From NCBI RefSeq assembly GCF_022539315.1, contig NC_066321.1:1359001-1423000 (forward strand): a stretch of 64,000 nt of DNA, in the 5' to 3' direction. The notes under the pieces are model-generated. The model did not search any database, was not told where the DNA came from, and was given only the letters and a program-made list of their open reading frames with translations. The translations under genes and the position numbers were made by a program. The DNA comes from Serinus canaria. Lineage: Eukaryota > Chordata > Aves > Passeriformes > Fringillidae. Position 1 is the first letter of the stretch. Each line of letters opens with the position of its first letter. Shown one piece after another: positions 39,101 to 51,100 of the stretch.

Positions 39101-42100
39101 GATGATCCCAAGATGATGTGGTCAATGCACGTGGCCAAGATCCAGAGTGACAGGGAGTACAAGAAAGCCTTTGAGAAGTCCAAGACCAACTTCAGCAGCC
39201 CTGTGGACATGCTGGGAATTGTGTTGGCCAAGAAATGCCAGGAGCTGGTCAGTGATGCCGATTACCGGCACCCTCTGCACCGCTGGACGTGCCTGCCGGA
39301 CCAGAACGATGTTGTCCATGCCAAGACAGTGTATGACCTTCAGAGTGATGTGAGTTGTTCTTTACTGGCTGTGTCACAGCCTTGGGTTGTCTATTCTTTT
39401 TGAGGAGGTATTTGTGGTGTGGGAAGGTTGAGGGAATTTAAATCCTTTTTTTCTGGAGAACCAAGTGTTCGCATAGGCAAGAAATTGTGCAGCTGAGAAT
39501 GGTGTGAAAAGCCTTAGATTATGATATAAATGTCTCCTCCAATTTCTCTGCCAGATGCAGATTGAGAAATGGTGTAGGTCTTTGCTGGCAATGCCAAGGA
39601 GGTAGAGAGAGAAGATTTGTGGACTGTTTGACAGCCTCTTGTGATGTTGCAGGGGCCAAGAGACAGATTTTTGGGAGCTGAGCTTATCCAGAGTCACTTT
39701 TGTGGCACAGGCTGGTGGGTTGACCCAGTGGAACATGTTCCATTAAGCCGAGTTTCCCATGGTAGGAGATGAGGTTGCTTGGAGTGAGGAATTTGCTAAG
39801 TTGCTTTGTGTCCTTTCCTGTCCTTCCAGAATGTGTACAAGTCTGACCTGCAGTGGCTGAGGGGCATTGGCTGGTCCCCAATTGGATCACTGGACGTTGA
39901 GAAGAACAAGAGGGCAAGTGAGATCCTGAGTGACAAGAAGTATCGTCAGCACCCAGACACCATCAAATTCACCAGCCTTCCTGACTCGATGCCCATGGTG
40001 CTGGCAAAGCACAACTCCAAAATCATGGACCAAGTGAGGCTTCTTTGTGTTTGCATTCTGAAGGAAATGAGTGACTTCTTTCCCGGGATGTTATTCTGTG
40101 CCCTTCCAAGGCCCAGGTTGTGCAAGGGGAAAAAATCCCACTTGCCTCAGGGATTTATATACCTTGTTTAACATTAAATTTTTGTTTGGCTGGTTAGAGT
40201 AGTAATGGGGTACGGTGTGGAAAAGGGTAAAGCATTAGAAGGGTTTGGTGAAAGTGCAAGAGTTCCTGGGTCAGTGCAAAGTAGAGGCCCCTTGCTTTGG
40301 TTCGTGGACCTGATTTGCTGATTGAGTTTGTTTCCCTAAACCTGTGTGTTGTTGTTTCCTCTTGTCCTCCTTTCCCAGCGCTCGTACATCTCAGCCTGGG
40401 AGAAGGACAAAACCAGCATTCACATCATGCCGGACACCCCTGGGATCCTGCTGGCCCAGCAGAACAAAGTGAACTTCAGCGAGGTGGGTGGTTGTTGGGG
40501 GTGCAGTGTGTGTCCGTGGGTGCTGCCGTGCCTGGGCAGCAGTGTTGTCTGAGGGCCTGTTGGTGTCTGTTCCAGAAACTGTACAAGCAGGCAATGGAGG
40601 AGGAGAGGAAGAAGGGCTACGACATGCGGGCGGATGCCATTCCCATCAAGTCTGCCAAAGCTTCCCGCGACATCGCCAGTGATGTGAGTGCACAGCAGCC
40701 CTCGTGGCACACAATGGGCTGAGTCTTTTCTCACTTTAAAATCTTTGTGGCTTCAGCTCTGTGTTTTCTGGAGGTGGTGCTGCCGGGGTCTTGGCCACAT
40801 AAAAAGCCCAAAACTAACACTCAGTGAACATTTTTTTGCCCATAGTACAAGTACAAGGAAGGGTATCGCAAACAGCTGGGCCACCACATTGGGGCCAGGA
40901 ACATCGAGGATGACCCCAAGATGATGTGGTCAATGCACGTGGCCAAGATCCAGAGTGACAGAGAGTACAAGAAGGACTTTGAGAAGTCCAAGACGAGGTT
41001 CAGCAGCCCTGTGGACATGCTGGGAGTGGTGTTGGCCAAGAAATGCCAGGAGCTGGTCAGTGATGCCGATTACCGGCACTACCTCCATGAATGGACTTGT
41101 CTGCCTGACCAGAATGATGTGATTCATGCCAAGGAAGCCTACGAGCTCCAGAGTGATGTGAGTACTTGCTGTTTAGCTCTGGACTCCTGAAATGGTTGTC
41201 ATTTCCTTGAAATATAAACTAGAGTAGTTGCTCTCATATAGCATCTTTTCACATTGGGTTTTTTTTCCCTGTCCCAAGCAAGGCCATTTTATTTTGAGGA
41301 GTGAAGGAATCTGAATGTCAGAGCATTATGAAGATTTATGTGCAGCCAAACAGCAGAATTGGCTCCATATCATCCTTCATAGAAGGGAATTCAAATATAT
41401 TTAAATGCTAATGAACATATAAAGGGGAAATTAACTGGTGCCTTTATATTTTGTAACAGAACTGCTACAAGTCTGACCTGGAGTGGCTGCGGGGCATTGG
41501 CTGGGTCCCAATTGGTTCCTTGGAAGTTGAGAAGGCCAAGAAAGCAGGGGAGATCCTGAGTGACAAAATTTACCGCCAGCATCCAGACACCATCAAATTC
41601 ACCAGCATCCCAGACTCTCTCCCAATGGTGTTGGCCAAGCAGAATGCAGACACCATGAACAAGGTGAGTCTGGATTTGATCAGGTAACTCATCTACAGTT
41701 TCTGCCTAAACCCCTGAGACAGGTCTGGCCCCACAGACCTGTGCCTGTGCTGAGAGATTTCAGCACTCTAAGGCTGTAAAAATGTATGTTCATTTTTTGG
41801 TGATTAATGGGATACTTGTTTTCATCAAGAGCTGATTTAGTAATATCTTCCTTGAGTATTACCAAGTTAATTTGTCAAAAGTATGAATTGTGAATGTCTC
41901 CAAATATTCTGCTGTGTTTTTCCTGCAGCGTTTGTATACTGAGGCCTGGGATAAAGACAAGACACAAATCCACATCATGCCTGACACGCCTGAAATCACA
42001 CTGGCAAGAGAGAACAAGAAAAACTACAGTCTGGTGAGTGTGGGAGCTCTCCAAATGTGACTTCTCTGTGTCATGGCTGGATCAGGAAGGTTCTGGGAAA

Positions 42101-45100
42101 CCTTCTAGAGATGGCACTGTCAGTTTCCTTAAGTAACTCCCATTTTAAAAAAAATTGTGACTCTAAAAATATTGTTTGTATATTTATAGTAGTGAATACA
42201 TAGGACAGTGACCACTGGTGAGAAGGAATTCCATAAATTCCACAGAAGTTGTGTGTTTCCACTGAATTTTGGGGAGTTATTTCTGCCATTGTGCATAATG
42301 TTGGGATGGCAAAAATTAATACCAGAAAGGTAATTACCAGCATAGTTTGAAAAGAAAAAAATGTTGTACACTGATACCAGTGTTCAACATTATTTTAGGC
42401 AAAAAAGTTCACATCAGTAAGCCATATCAGTGGTTTTAAAAAGTAAGTTTTACTCCATTTGTATAGAAGAAAAGTTTAGCTATAAATTGTAGTCAATGTT
42501 GCATTATTTAAAACAGTAAAAGAAAAATTAATTAACAAATGTATTTAGCAAAGGTCTTCCTTTGACATGAATTTGTATCAGTTACTCATCTGAGGTTTTG
42601 AGTTAAAGGTAGATAAACCTGGGTGTAATAAGTCAAAACACAATTATTAGATCTACTTCCAAGGAATTTGTTTTGCATAGAATATAACATATGGAACTTA
42701 CATTAGTCCCATTGTTTAATTCTTCCTCTAGAAACAATACAGACAGGCCATGGAAGATTCAAAGAAGAAAGGCTATGATTTGAGAGCTGATGCCATCCCC
42801 ATCCAAGCAGCCAAAGCATCCAGGCAAATTGCCAGTGATGTAAGAATCTAACTCTTTGTTTCTTTCTATGACTTCTCTCCTCTGCAACCTGAAAATTATC
42901 AGCTGGATCCTGTAAAAGGCACTGCAGTTAAACTGTGACCTTAAGTAACAGCCTTTTTAAAGTAAATTATCATGTATGTTTAAAAAAATAAATGTTGCTA
43001 ATTATAAGAACAATATAATGCTGCTTTCATGGTAGCTGTATGGCTCATAACCCTATATGTGTAGATAAGTATTTACATTATGTGTATCATTGTATATAAT
43101 AAGGATTAAATGCATTTAATAAGACCAGGATTATTTCTCACTAATATTAGTAAAACACATTTCTTCAAAAGCAAAATGATAAAAAATTTCTGTTTAGGGC
43201 TCTAACTCAAGTAGCATAAAACAGTAGCATAAAACTTTAGTCCTAGAATATTATTAGCATGAGAATTGATTTAACTGTTTGGGGGTAGGTTATAGATAAG
43301 TTTGGAAAAGTTAGTGTTAGAAATATTTATTTTGAATAACTGATATTTATAGGTGATACAGAAATGTAATATTTAGGTTTGTGTTTCAGTACAAGTACAA
43401 GGAAGGATATCGAAAGCAGCTGGGCCACCACATCGGGGCCAGGAACATCGAGGACGACCCCAAGATGATGTGGTCGATGCACGTGGCCAAGATCCAGAGT
43501 GACAGGGAGTACAAGAAGGACTTTGAGAAGTCCAAGACAAGGTTCAGCAGCCCTGTGGACATGCTGGGAATTGTGCTGGCCAAGAAGTGCCAGCAGCTGG
43601 TGAGCGACGCCGACTACCGGCACTACCTGCACCAGTGGATCTGTCTGCCCGACCAGAACGACGTGATCCACGCCAAGCAAGCCTACGAGCTCCAGAGTGA
43701 TGTGAGTTCTCTGGCATTTAAGTTTTGCTGAGGAATGTATTTGATATTTTACAGAATTGGATCAGGCCATCTTGTTCTGGTAGATGTGGTAGAACCAACA
43801 TTTTGAGATTTCTTTTTAAATTTTGTGGCTGATTGAAACTGAGCTCTCCAACAGGATGTGTTAACTAATTGATGCTTCAATGAAATCCTGTGATTCCAGG
43901 ATTTGGACTATCTATCATTTGACATTCTGTGAAAGTTGGATAATGGTTTCACCCTTATTGTAGTGGAAATTCACTTGCTTTTTCTATATTTTATCTTGTG
44001 CTTTGAATTTATTTAAATTAATTGTTGATAGTGAGGTTACTTATTGGTGAACTATTCACCATGTAATTTACATTGTTGTTATTGATAGAATAACCTGTGT
44101 GGGTGATTTTTTTCCATTTTTTAATAGAACTGCTACAAATCTGACCTGGAGTGGCTGCGGGGCGTTGGCTGGGTCCCAATTGGTTCCTTGGAAGTTGAGA
44201 AAGCCAAGAGAGCAGGGGAGATCCTGAGTGACAAAATTTACCGCCAGCATCCAGACACCATCAAGTTCACCAGTGTCACAGATTCCTTGGAGATGGTGTT
44301 GGCCAAGCAGAACGCAGACACCATGAACAAGGTGAATCCTGATCCCTCTGGGTGACACATCAGAGGTGTCTGCCTCAGCCCTGCAGGCAGGAATGGGAAT
44401 GATCTGAGCACAAGCAATGCTCATTGGTTTATTCCTTCTCCTTAATCAATGTAGTGTTTTTTAAGTGTTGTTCTATTTCCACAAGTCAATCCTCCTTTTC
44501 TTAATACTATCTCTTCCTAATTACCTAACTGATTATCTCTGTTACATTTCCTATATTTTCATCTTCTATGGTCTATGTTTACCTTGATTATTGAAATATT
44601 AACCTGGTTTTGAATGCCCTATCCATCTCTTCCTGTTTTCTTTTTTAGCGTTTGTACACTGAAGCGTGGAACAAAGACAAGACCTCGATTCATGTCATGC
44701 CTGACACCCCAGAAATCCTGCTGGCCAAACAGAACCGAGTGAACTACAGTGAGGTGAGTGCAGCTGAAATCTGAGACAATTGTACTTCTGACAAGTACAC
44801 TTTTGTCATCCCTGACTTTTAGTTAACGGTAAAATATTGTCAGATTGTTTATTTTCACAAATGGTCTGAAACCAGAGTTCTTCCAGAAATTGAACTCCTG
44901 GATATCTAATTGGACTATTGAAATATATTATCTCCCACAAACTGGAAATTATTTCTACAGCAAGGTATGGAAATAACTAGTTTTGCTTAGCTTTCCCTAA
45001 ATGATTCCCATTTTCCAAGGATCTACAATAAAATTATGAGGTGTTTGAAATCCACAGTTTTTTATTTTCTAGTGAATGTAGAGCTGGTCTGAAGATGTTT

Positions 45101-48100
45101 AAGTTGCCTGAAAATCAACAATATTGTTTAGGGACTTGAATACTCCGATGTGCTCAACTGAAATGCAATTATGTTTTTGAAACTAGATTGTGATTTTTTT
45201 ATCTCCCAGAAAATGTACAAACTGGCCTTGGAGGAGTCAAAGAAGAAGGGCTATGATTTGCGTTTTGATGCCATTCCCATTCAGTCTGCCAAAGCCTCCA
45301 GGGAGATTGCCAGTGAGGTGAGAGGCTTTGTTCTCATTTCTCCATGGATCTGGTAATGAAAAAGAATCATAAGATTTGCTGCTGCATACTTCATAAAAGA
45401 GATAATGTTGAAATATATTTTCATAGTGATTCTTTGTAATGATTCCACATTGCCTTAAGTGCATGGAAGAAAAGGGGAGCCAGTATTTTTAGGACAAGGA
45501 ATATATCACTGTAACAATTAAATATAATGATGTGAAGATTATTAATATGCCCCCTGCAATACTTCTTTTGATGTCCTTGGATATTCAAGCGTCATGATCA
45601 AAAAGGTGTATGAACCAATGGTGGAGCTTGTCAGGTTAATTACTGATTCAAACAATATTTCTCTTCAAGTGTCAGAATGAAATTCAAGATGTCTGAACAT
45701 AAAATCAGGGATAAAAATGCAATGACTATGATAGCTTGTGCTTCTGATAAGGCAGCATTACTTGAGATGGAGGATAACAGATTTTTATGCTCCTAGTTTA
45801 CTCTCAAGATAATTCAACTTTTTTATTCAGAGCAAATCATATTGTCTTAATTGAGGAGTTTTGTAAAAAGATTATAAATTAATATTTACAATTTAATCTT
45901 AATAGTAAAATAATTTGAAGTATCAAACTTGCCAGAATGTGATATTAAATGTTTAGTTAATTGAAAGTGTGTAATAGTTATCTAAAAAGTCTTAGATAAT
46001 TGTATCTAATAAAAAAACTACTCATGTGAAAATTAATCCTGAAGCAGAAAGACTTATATAATATTTTTATCTTTACAAAATAATGAGTATGTTAAACTGT
46101 TGGAACTATTTATTAATTTGTCAATGCACCAAGTAACTTTAACTCTTTTCTGTTTCAGTACAAGTACAAGGAAGGATATCGGAAGCAGCTGGGCCACCAC
46201 ATTGGGGCCAGGAACATCGAGGACGACCCCAAGATGATGTGGTCGATGCACGTGGCCAAGATCCAGAGTGACAGGGAGTACAAGAAGGACTTTGAGAAGT
46301 CCAAGACAAGGTTCAGCAGCCCCGTGGACATGCTGGGAATTGTGTTGGCCAAGAAGTGCCAGCAGCTGGTGAGCGACGCCGACTACCGGCACTACCTGCA
46401 CCAGTGGATCTGTCTGCCCGACCAGAACGACGTGATCCACGCCAAGCAAGCCTACGAGCTCCAGAGTGATGTGAGTTCTCTGGCATTTAAGTTTTGCTGA
46501 GGAATGTATTTGATATTTTACAGAATTGGATCAGGCCATCTTGTTCTGATGTGGTAGAACCAACATTTTGAGATTTCTTTTTAAGTTTCCTGGTTAACTG
46601 ATGCTCAGATCTCCTAGAGGTTATACTAACTAACTAATATTTAAATGAAATCCTGTGATTCCAGGATTTGGACTATCTATCATTTACCCATTCTGTGAAA
46701 GTTGGATCATGGTTTCACCCTTAATGTAGGTGAAATGCTCTTATTTTTTCCACAGTTTTCTTTACAGCTTTGAATTTGTTTGAATGAGGAGCTGATAGGA
46801 AGGTGTTTATCCTTTGGAAAGATGCACTGTATAAAATACATTATGATGATTATATTCTTAAAATAGCTTGTGTAATTTTTTTTATTGTAACAGAACTGCT
46901 ACAAATCTGACCTGGAATGGCTGCGGGGCATTGGCTGGGTCCCAATTGGTTCCTTGGAAGTTGAGAAAGCCAAGAGAGCAGGGGAGATCCTGAGTGACAA
47001 AATTTACCGCCAGCATCCAGACACCATCAAGTTCACCAGTGTCACAGATTCCTTGGAGATGGTGTTGGCCAAGCAGAACGCAGACACCATGAACAAGGTG
47101 AGTCCTGATCCCTCTGGGTGACACATCAGAGGTGTCTGCCTCAGCCCTGCAGGCAGGAATGGGAATGATCTGAGCACAAGCAATGCTGCAGTTCAAGCGT
47201 GATGCAATTTCAGTCATTGTGCTCTTGTTATTTCACTCAAAACTCTGAGGTCAGCTCATGGAAGACTCAAATTTGTGTAGTATTCTGCATTTTACATTTA
47301 AATATTTTCCTTGGTGTGTGTGTGCATTAGGCACTGATAATTCTTTGGTTTATTCATTATTCTGAAGCAATGTTGCAGTTTCCTTAATGTTTCTAAACTC
47401 CCTCATATAAATGCTCCTTTTGTTGATGTTATTTTTACCAGATTAAAACATAACTGTATATCCATGCTATATTTTATAGTGTCATAATATGGTTTGGGTT
47501 AGAAGGGCCATTTAAGCTCATTTTGTTCCAATCTCCTGCCATGGGAAGGGACAATTTCCCCTAGACCAGGTTCCTATCATTTTAATTAATGTGTTTTCCA
47601 TGTTTATTGAGATATTAACCTGGTTTTGAATGCCCTATCAATCTCTTCCTGTTTTCTTTTTTAGCGTTTGTACACTGAAGCGTGGAACAAAGACAAGACC
47701 TCGATTCATGTCATGCCTGACACCCCAGAAATCCTGCTGGCCAAACAGAACCGAGTGAACTACAGTGAGGTGAGTGCAGCTGGAGAGCTGAGACAGTTAA
47801 AGGGTATCTGATAAGTACACTTTCATCACCTTTGAATTTTCATTAATGGTAAAATATTGTCAAGTTTATTTTCATACATGGCCAGTTCCAGTGCTGAAAT
47901 CAGAGTTGTTCTTCCACAAAAATATGTTTTATTTTAAAATATATTAGCCCCCATAAATGAGAAATAATTTCTACAGCAAGTTGTGGAAAGAGGTAATTTA
48001 GCTTTTTTAATGCTCCTGTCTTTGCCTTCCCTAAGTGATTTTCATTTTCCAGGCATCTACAATAAAATTACAAGGTCTTTGAAATCTGGTGGGTTTTTTT

Positions 48101-51100
48101 TTTTTTCTTTTCTACAGAACAGTATTTAAATTGTGTGAGGATGAATAATATTGTTTAGGAACTTCATTTCTTTTACTGCAAAGTTGTGCTGAACTGAAAT
48201 GCAGTTTTGAATTTTGTTTTTTGAAACTAAAATGTGACTCTTTCTCCCAGAAAATGTACAAACTGGCCTTGGAGGAGTCAAAGAAGAAGGGCTATGATTT
48301 GCGTTTTGATGCCATTCCCATTCAGTCTGCCAAAGCCTCCAGGGAGATTGCCAGTGAGGTGAGAGGCTTTGTTCTCATTTCTCCATGGATCTGGTAAAGA
48401 AAAAGAATCAGAATCTTTGTTCACTTGTTTGCTAATGTCACATTTCACAAAATAGATAACATAGATATCTGTCTTCACAGTGATTCTCCCACATGCCTTA
48501 GGTGCACAAAAATATGGATACCCAGTAATTTTTGTATGAGTTATTGTCCTGGGTTAAGCCTGGCACAATACCAGTGCCCCCACGAGAACACCTACTTCCC
48601 TGGCACCTACTGTGAGATATGATCAGAGACAGAGCAAAGCAGGCTCCAACTTAAGGTTAAAAGGAAAAAAAAAAAAAAAGCATTTATTAACCTACAACTA
48701 CAAAGGAAGACACACAAAACACAATAGAACATAAGATGAAAACCTTCCAAAATTCTTCCTCCTCCTCCCCCCACCAAATTTCCAATTTCACTGCCACCCT
48801 TCAGACAATCGATTCTCAGTCTCTCGAGGAGAGAGAAGTCCCTCTTGCGCCACACGCCTTCCATGTCCAGTGCTCTCACCACTGCACATGGATCAGAGCT
48901 GCTTCTGGGGTTTTTCATTTTAAGGATACTTTGACCAGTTCCAAAGGGAGCACAGTCCTTCTCCTTCTGGGACACTTGTCCCCCCCAAATTTCACCCCCT
49001 GGGGCCGAGGGGTCTCTTGAACAGAGATCGTCTTCTTCTTCTTCTCTTCTTCGAAGTGGAGGGCACCACCACCACCCTCCTCACCCATCGTCTCTGTTCA
49101 CTCCTCCACATCACTGCACTCTCTTGGCTCTGAGCCATCGCCTCCCCCTAGAACGCAGTCTCTGTGGCACAGAAACACCCGTGGTTCTGCTGTGGCTACA
49201 CAAGAAAAGTCCAGCCCAAAGCCACTCCATCATCTCCTCCCACCTAGAATTTTCCTCAACATCTTCTCAATCTCAACATCTTCTCAATCTCATCAACTTC
49301 AGGAAGACTCAGCGTTTGCAAGGTTCTCATCTTCCTCAGAGGGGTTAAAAGTCCCAGGCTCTCTGCCGGTTTACTTCGTCAACTCCCACGCCTGTCTGCC
49401 CTGCTGGGCACCCCCCCCTTCTCCTTCACGCCGGGCCACTATCACAGGCACCGGCTCTGTCTCTCTCTCCCTCGCAAGGGGGGGGGGGGGGGGAATGGAG
49501 GATGGCTGCCCGAAGCCCTTGCAATGTTCTCCTCCACCCTTGGGCCCAGGCCTGGCCTACCTCTCACTCTGGCCACATGGCTCCCCTCCCCCCCCTGCCC
49601 AGCCAAAGGAGCTGGGCAGGGGGGTCTGCTCACTCTCAAGCAGGACTCAAAGAGGAAGTTCCCCTGGGAGATCACAGCTTTTAACCCCTGTGTTCTCAGA
49701 GGCGTATCCTACCCTCAGTGGACAAACCAGGTGCCAATATTAAATCTGAACACTGATTGGATTGCCCACACCATCACAAAAAACTTCATTTCCTTTCAAA
49801 CCACGACAGTTATGTATCACAGCAATGAATAAATATAATAACATGAAGATTATTTATATGCCCCCTATTGCTATCCATGGATGTTCAAGAAGGATGAACA
49901 AAAAGATGTAGGTGTTTATGCTAGAGTTTGTCAAGATAATTTCTGGTTCAAAATAAGAAGTCCTTTAAAATCTGTCCCCAAAAGAGATACGTAAATGAAT
50001 AAATTCTAAAAGTTTAAATGCTTGTCTTTTCTGGAGGAAAGAAATAATTCTGTTTCAGTGTCACATTGAAATCCAAAACATTGGAATACAAAACCAGGGA
50101 AAAAACTCTGCAATGACTGGGACAAGTTTTGTTTCAAGGATGAGGAAATATCTCTAAGAGACAGAGGATAACAGAATTTTGTGCTCTTTGTTTTTCTACC
50201 AAGAAATCTATTTAAATGCTTTGTGTTAGAAAAGGATAAAATATATGGATATATATATATATGGATTGTTTTTCCTGCAGTACAAGTACAAGGAAGGATA
50301 TCGGAAGCAGCTGGGCCACCACATTGGGGCCAGGAACATCGAGGATGATCCCAAGATGATGTGGTCGATGCACGTGGCCAAGATCCAGAGTGACAGGGAG
50401 TACAAGAAGGACTTTGAGAAGTCCAAGACAAGGTTCAGCAGCCCTGTGGACATGCTGGGAATTGTGTTGGCCAAGAAGTGCCAGCAGCTGGTGAGCGACG
50501 CCGACTACCGGCACTACCTGCACCAGTGGATCTGTCTGCCCGACCAGAACGACGTGATCCACGCCAAGCAAGCCTATGACCTGCAGAGTGATGTGAGCAA
50601 ATCCTTACATTTGTAACACAGCACTTCTGTAACACAGCATTCCTGTAACACAGCATTTCTGTAATGAAGTATTTCTGTAACGAAGTAATTCTGTAATACA
50701 GTAATTCTATAATAGAGTAACTCTGTAATACAGTAATTCTGTAATACAGTAACTCTGTAATACAGAATTAGGTTCAGCACAATCTAATTTTTAACATACA
50801 GATAATAAGCCTCTAGTTACTTGCATCAGACTTGTTAAAATGTTTTCATTCTTTCATTCTTTCAATTCTTTAATCAAATTTATGTTTAATCCTATTTTTC
50901 CAGTCCTTAAGCTGATATAGTTTGTGTATTACTCTCATTCTAGCATTGCGCTCCAATACCTCTTTTATTTTTCTTTTTTAATAATTATTTTACTTAATCT
51001 TCAAAAACAACAATTGTTTTCAGAACCATATCCTCAGAAATATACCCAGGTGTTCATATTGTATATGCTTGTTTATATTAATTCTAACATTTGATCACAC

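Larger units (their letters stand above)
31188..41157 (+). repeat. NEB: Five-copy tandem amplification of one NEB super-repeat
   Basis: Five near-identical four-exon units (312+204+105+108 nt) start at 31188, 33583, 35234, 37225 and 39038, with a sixth, mosaic first exon at 40846. Spacings are 2395, 1651, 1991, 1813 and 1808 bp. Intron 2 of the unit is 344-350 bp and intron 3 is 92-93 bp in every copy; intron 1 varies (310, 323, 658, 483, 480) and the intron between units is 920 bp once and 162 bp four times. The 204-nt exon differs only at a synonymous GCG/GCA site. Mammalian NEB has a triplicated eight-exon region; this unit is half that size. Confidence 0.92.
41158..43389 (+). other. NEB: Introns 54-57
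   Basis: Introns 41158-41459, 42034-42731 and 42840-43389 exceed 300 bp. They share nothing obvious with the introns of the amplified unit. AT-rich, no repeat recognised. Confidence 0.7.
43702..48250 (+). other. NEB: Introns 58-64
   Basis: Introns over 300 bp: 43702-44127, 44332-44648, 44754-45209, 45318-46158, 46471-46893, 47098-47664 and 47770-48250. Corresponding introns of the two units share their first tens of bases and scattered later blocks, then diverge. One CR1 copy is seen, at 47480. Confidence 0.75.
43390..50592 (+). repeat. NEB: Second NEB repeat family: two full units and the first exon of a third
   Basis: First exons start at 43390, 46159 and 50281 and are almost the same; the 204-, 105- and 108-nt exons of units 1 and 2 also match. 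Parts of the introns match too: the first 75 or so bases after exons 58 and 62, about 90 bases after exons 59 and 63, and bases after exons 61 and 65. The third unit (exons 67-69) diverges after its first exon. Spacings are 2769 and 4122 bp; the second is lengthened by a solo LTR. Confidence 0.9.

Noticed and set aside
31188..41157. Regularly spaced repeats as a CRISPR-like or satellite array
   Set aside because: The repeat units are spliced exons and introns of a vertebrate muscle gene; unit size and coding content rule out CRISPR.
31188..41157. Amplification as a pure assembly artefact
   Set aside because: Each copy has its own intron lengths and marker bases (for example the R/K change in exon 41), so at least most copies appear real; exact copy number still needs long reads.
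49192..49743. 183-codon open frame and other frames in 48.6-49.8 kb
   Set aside because: They lie wholly inside the solo LTR and come from its GC-rich, low-complexity sequence.
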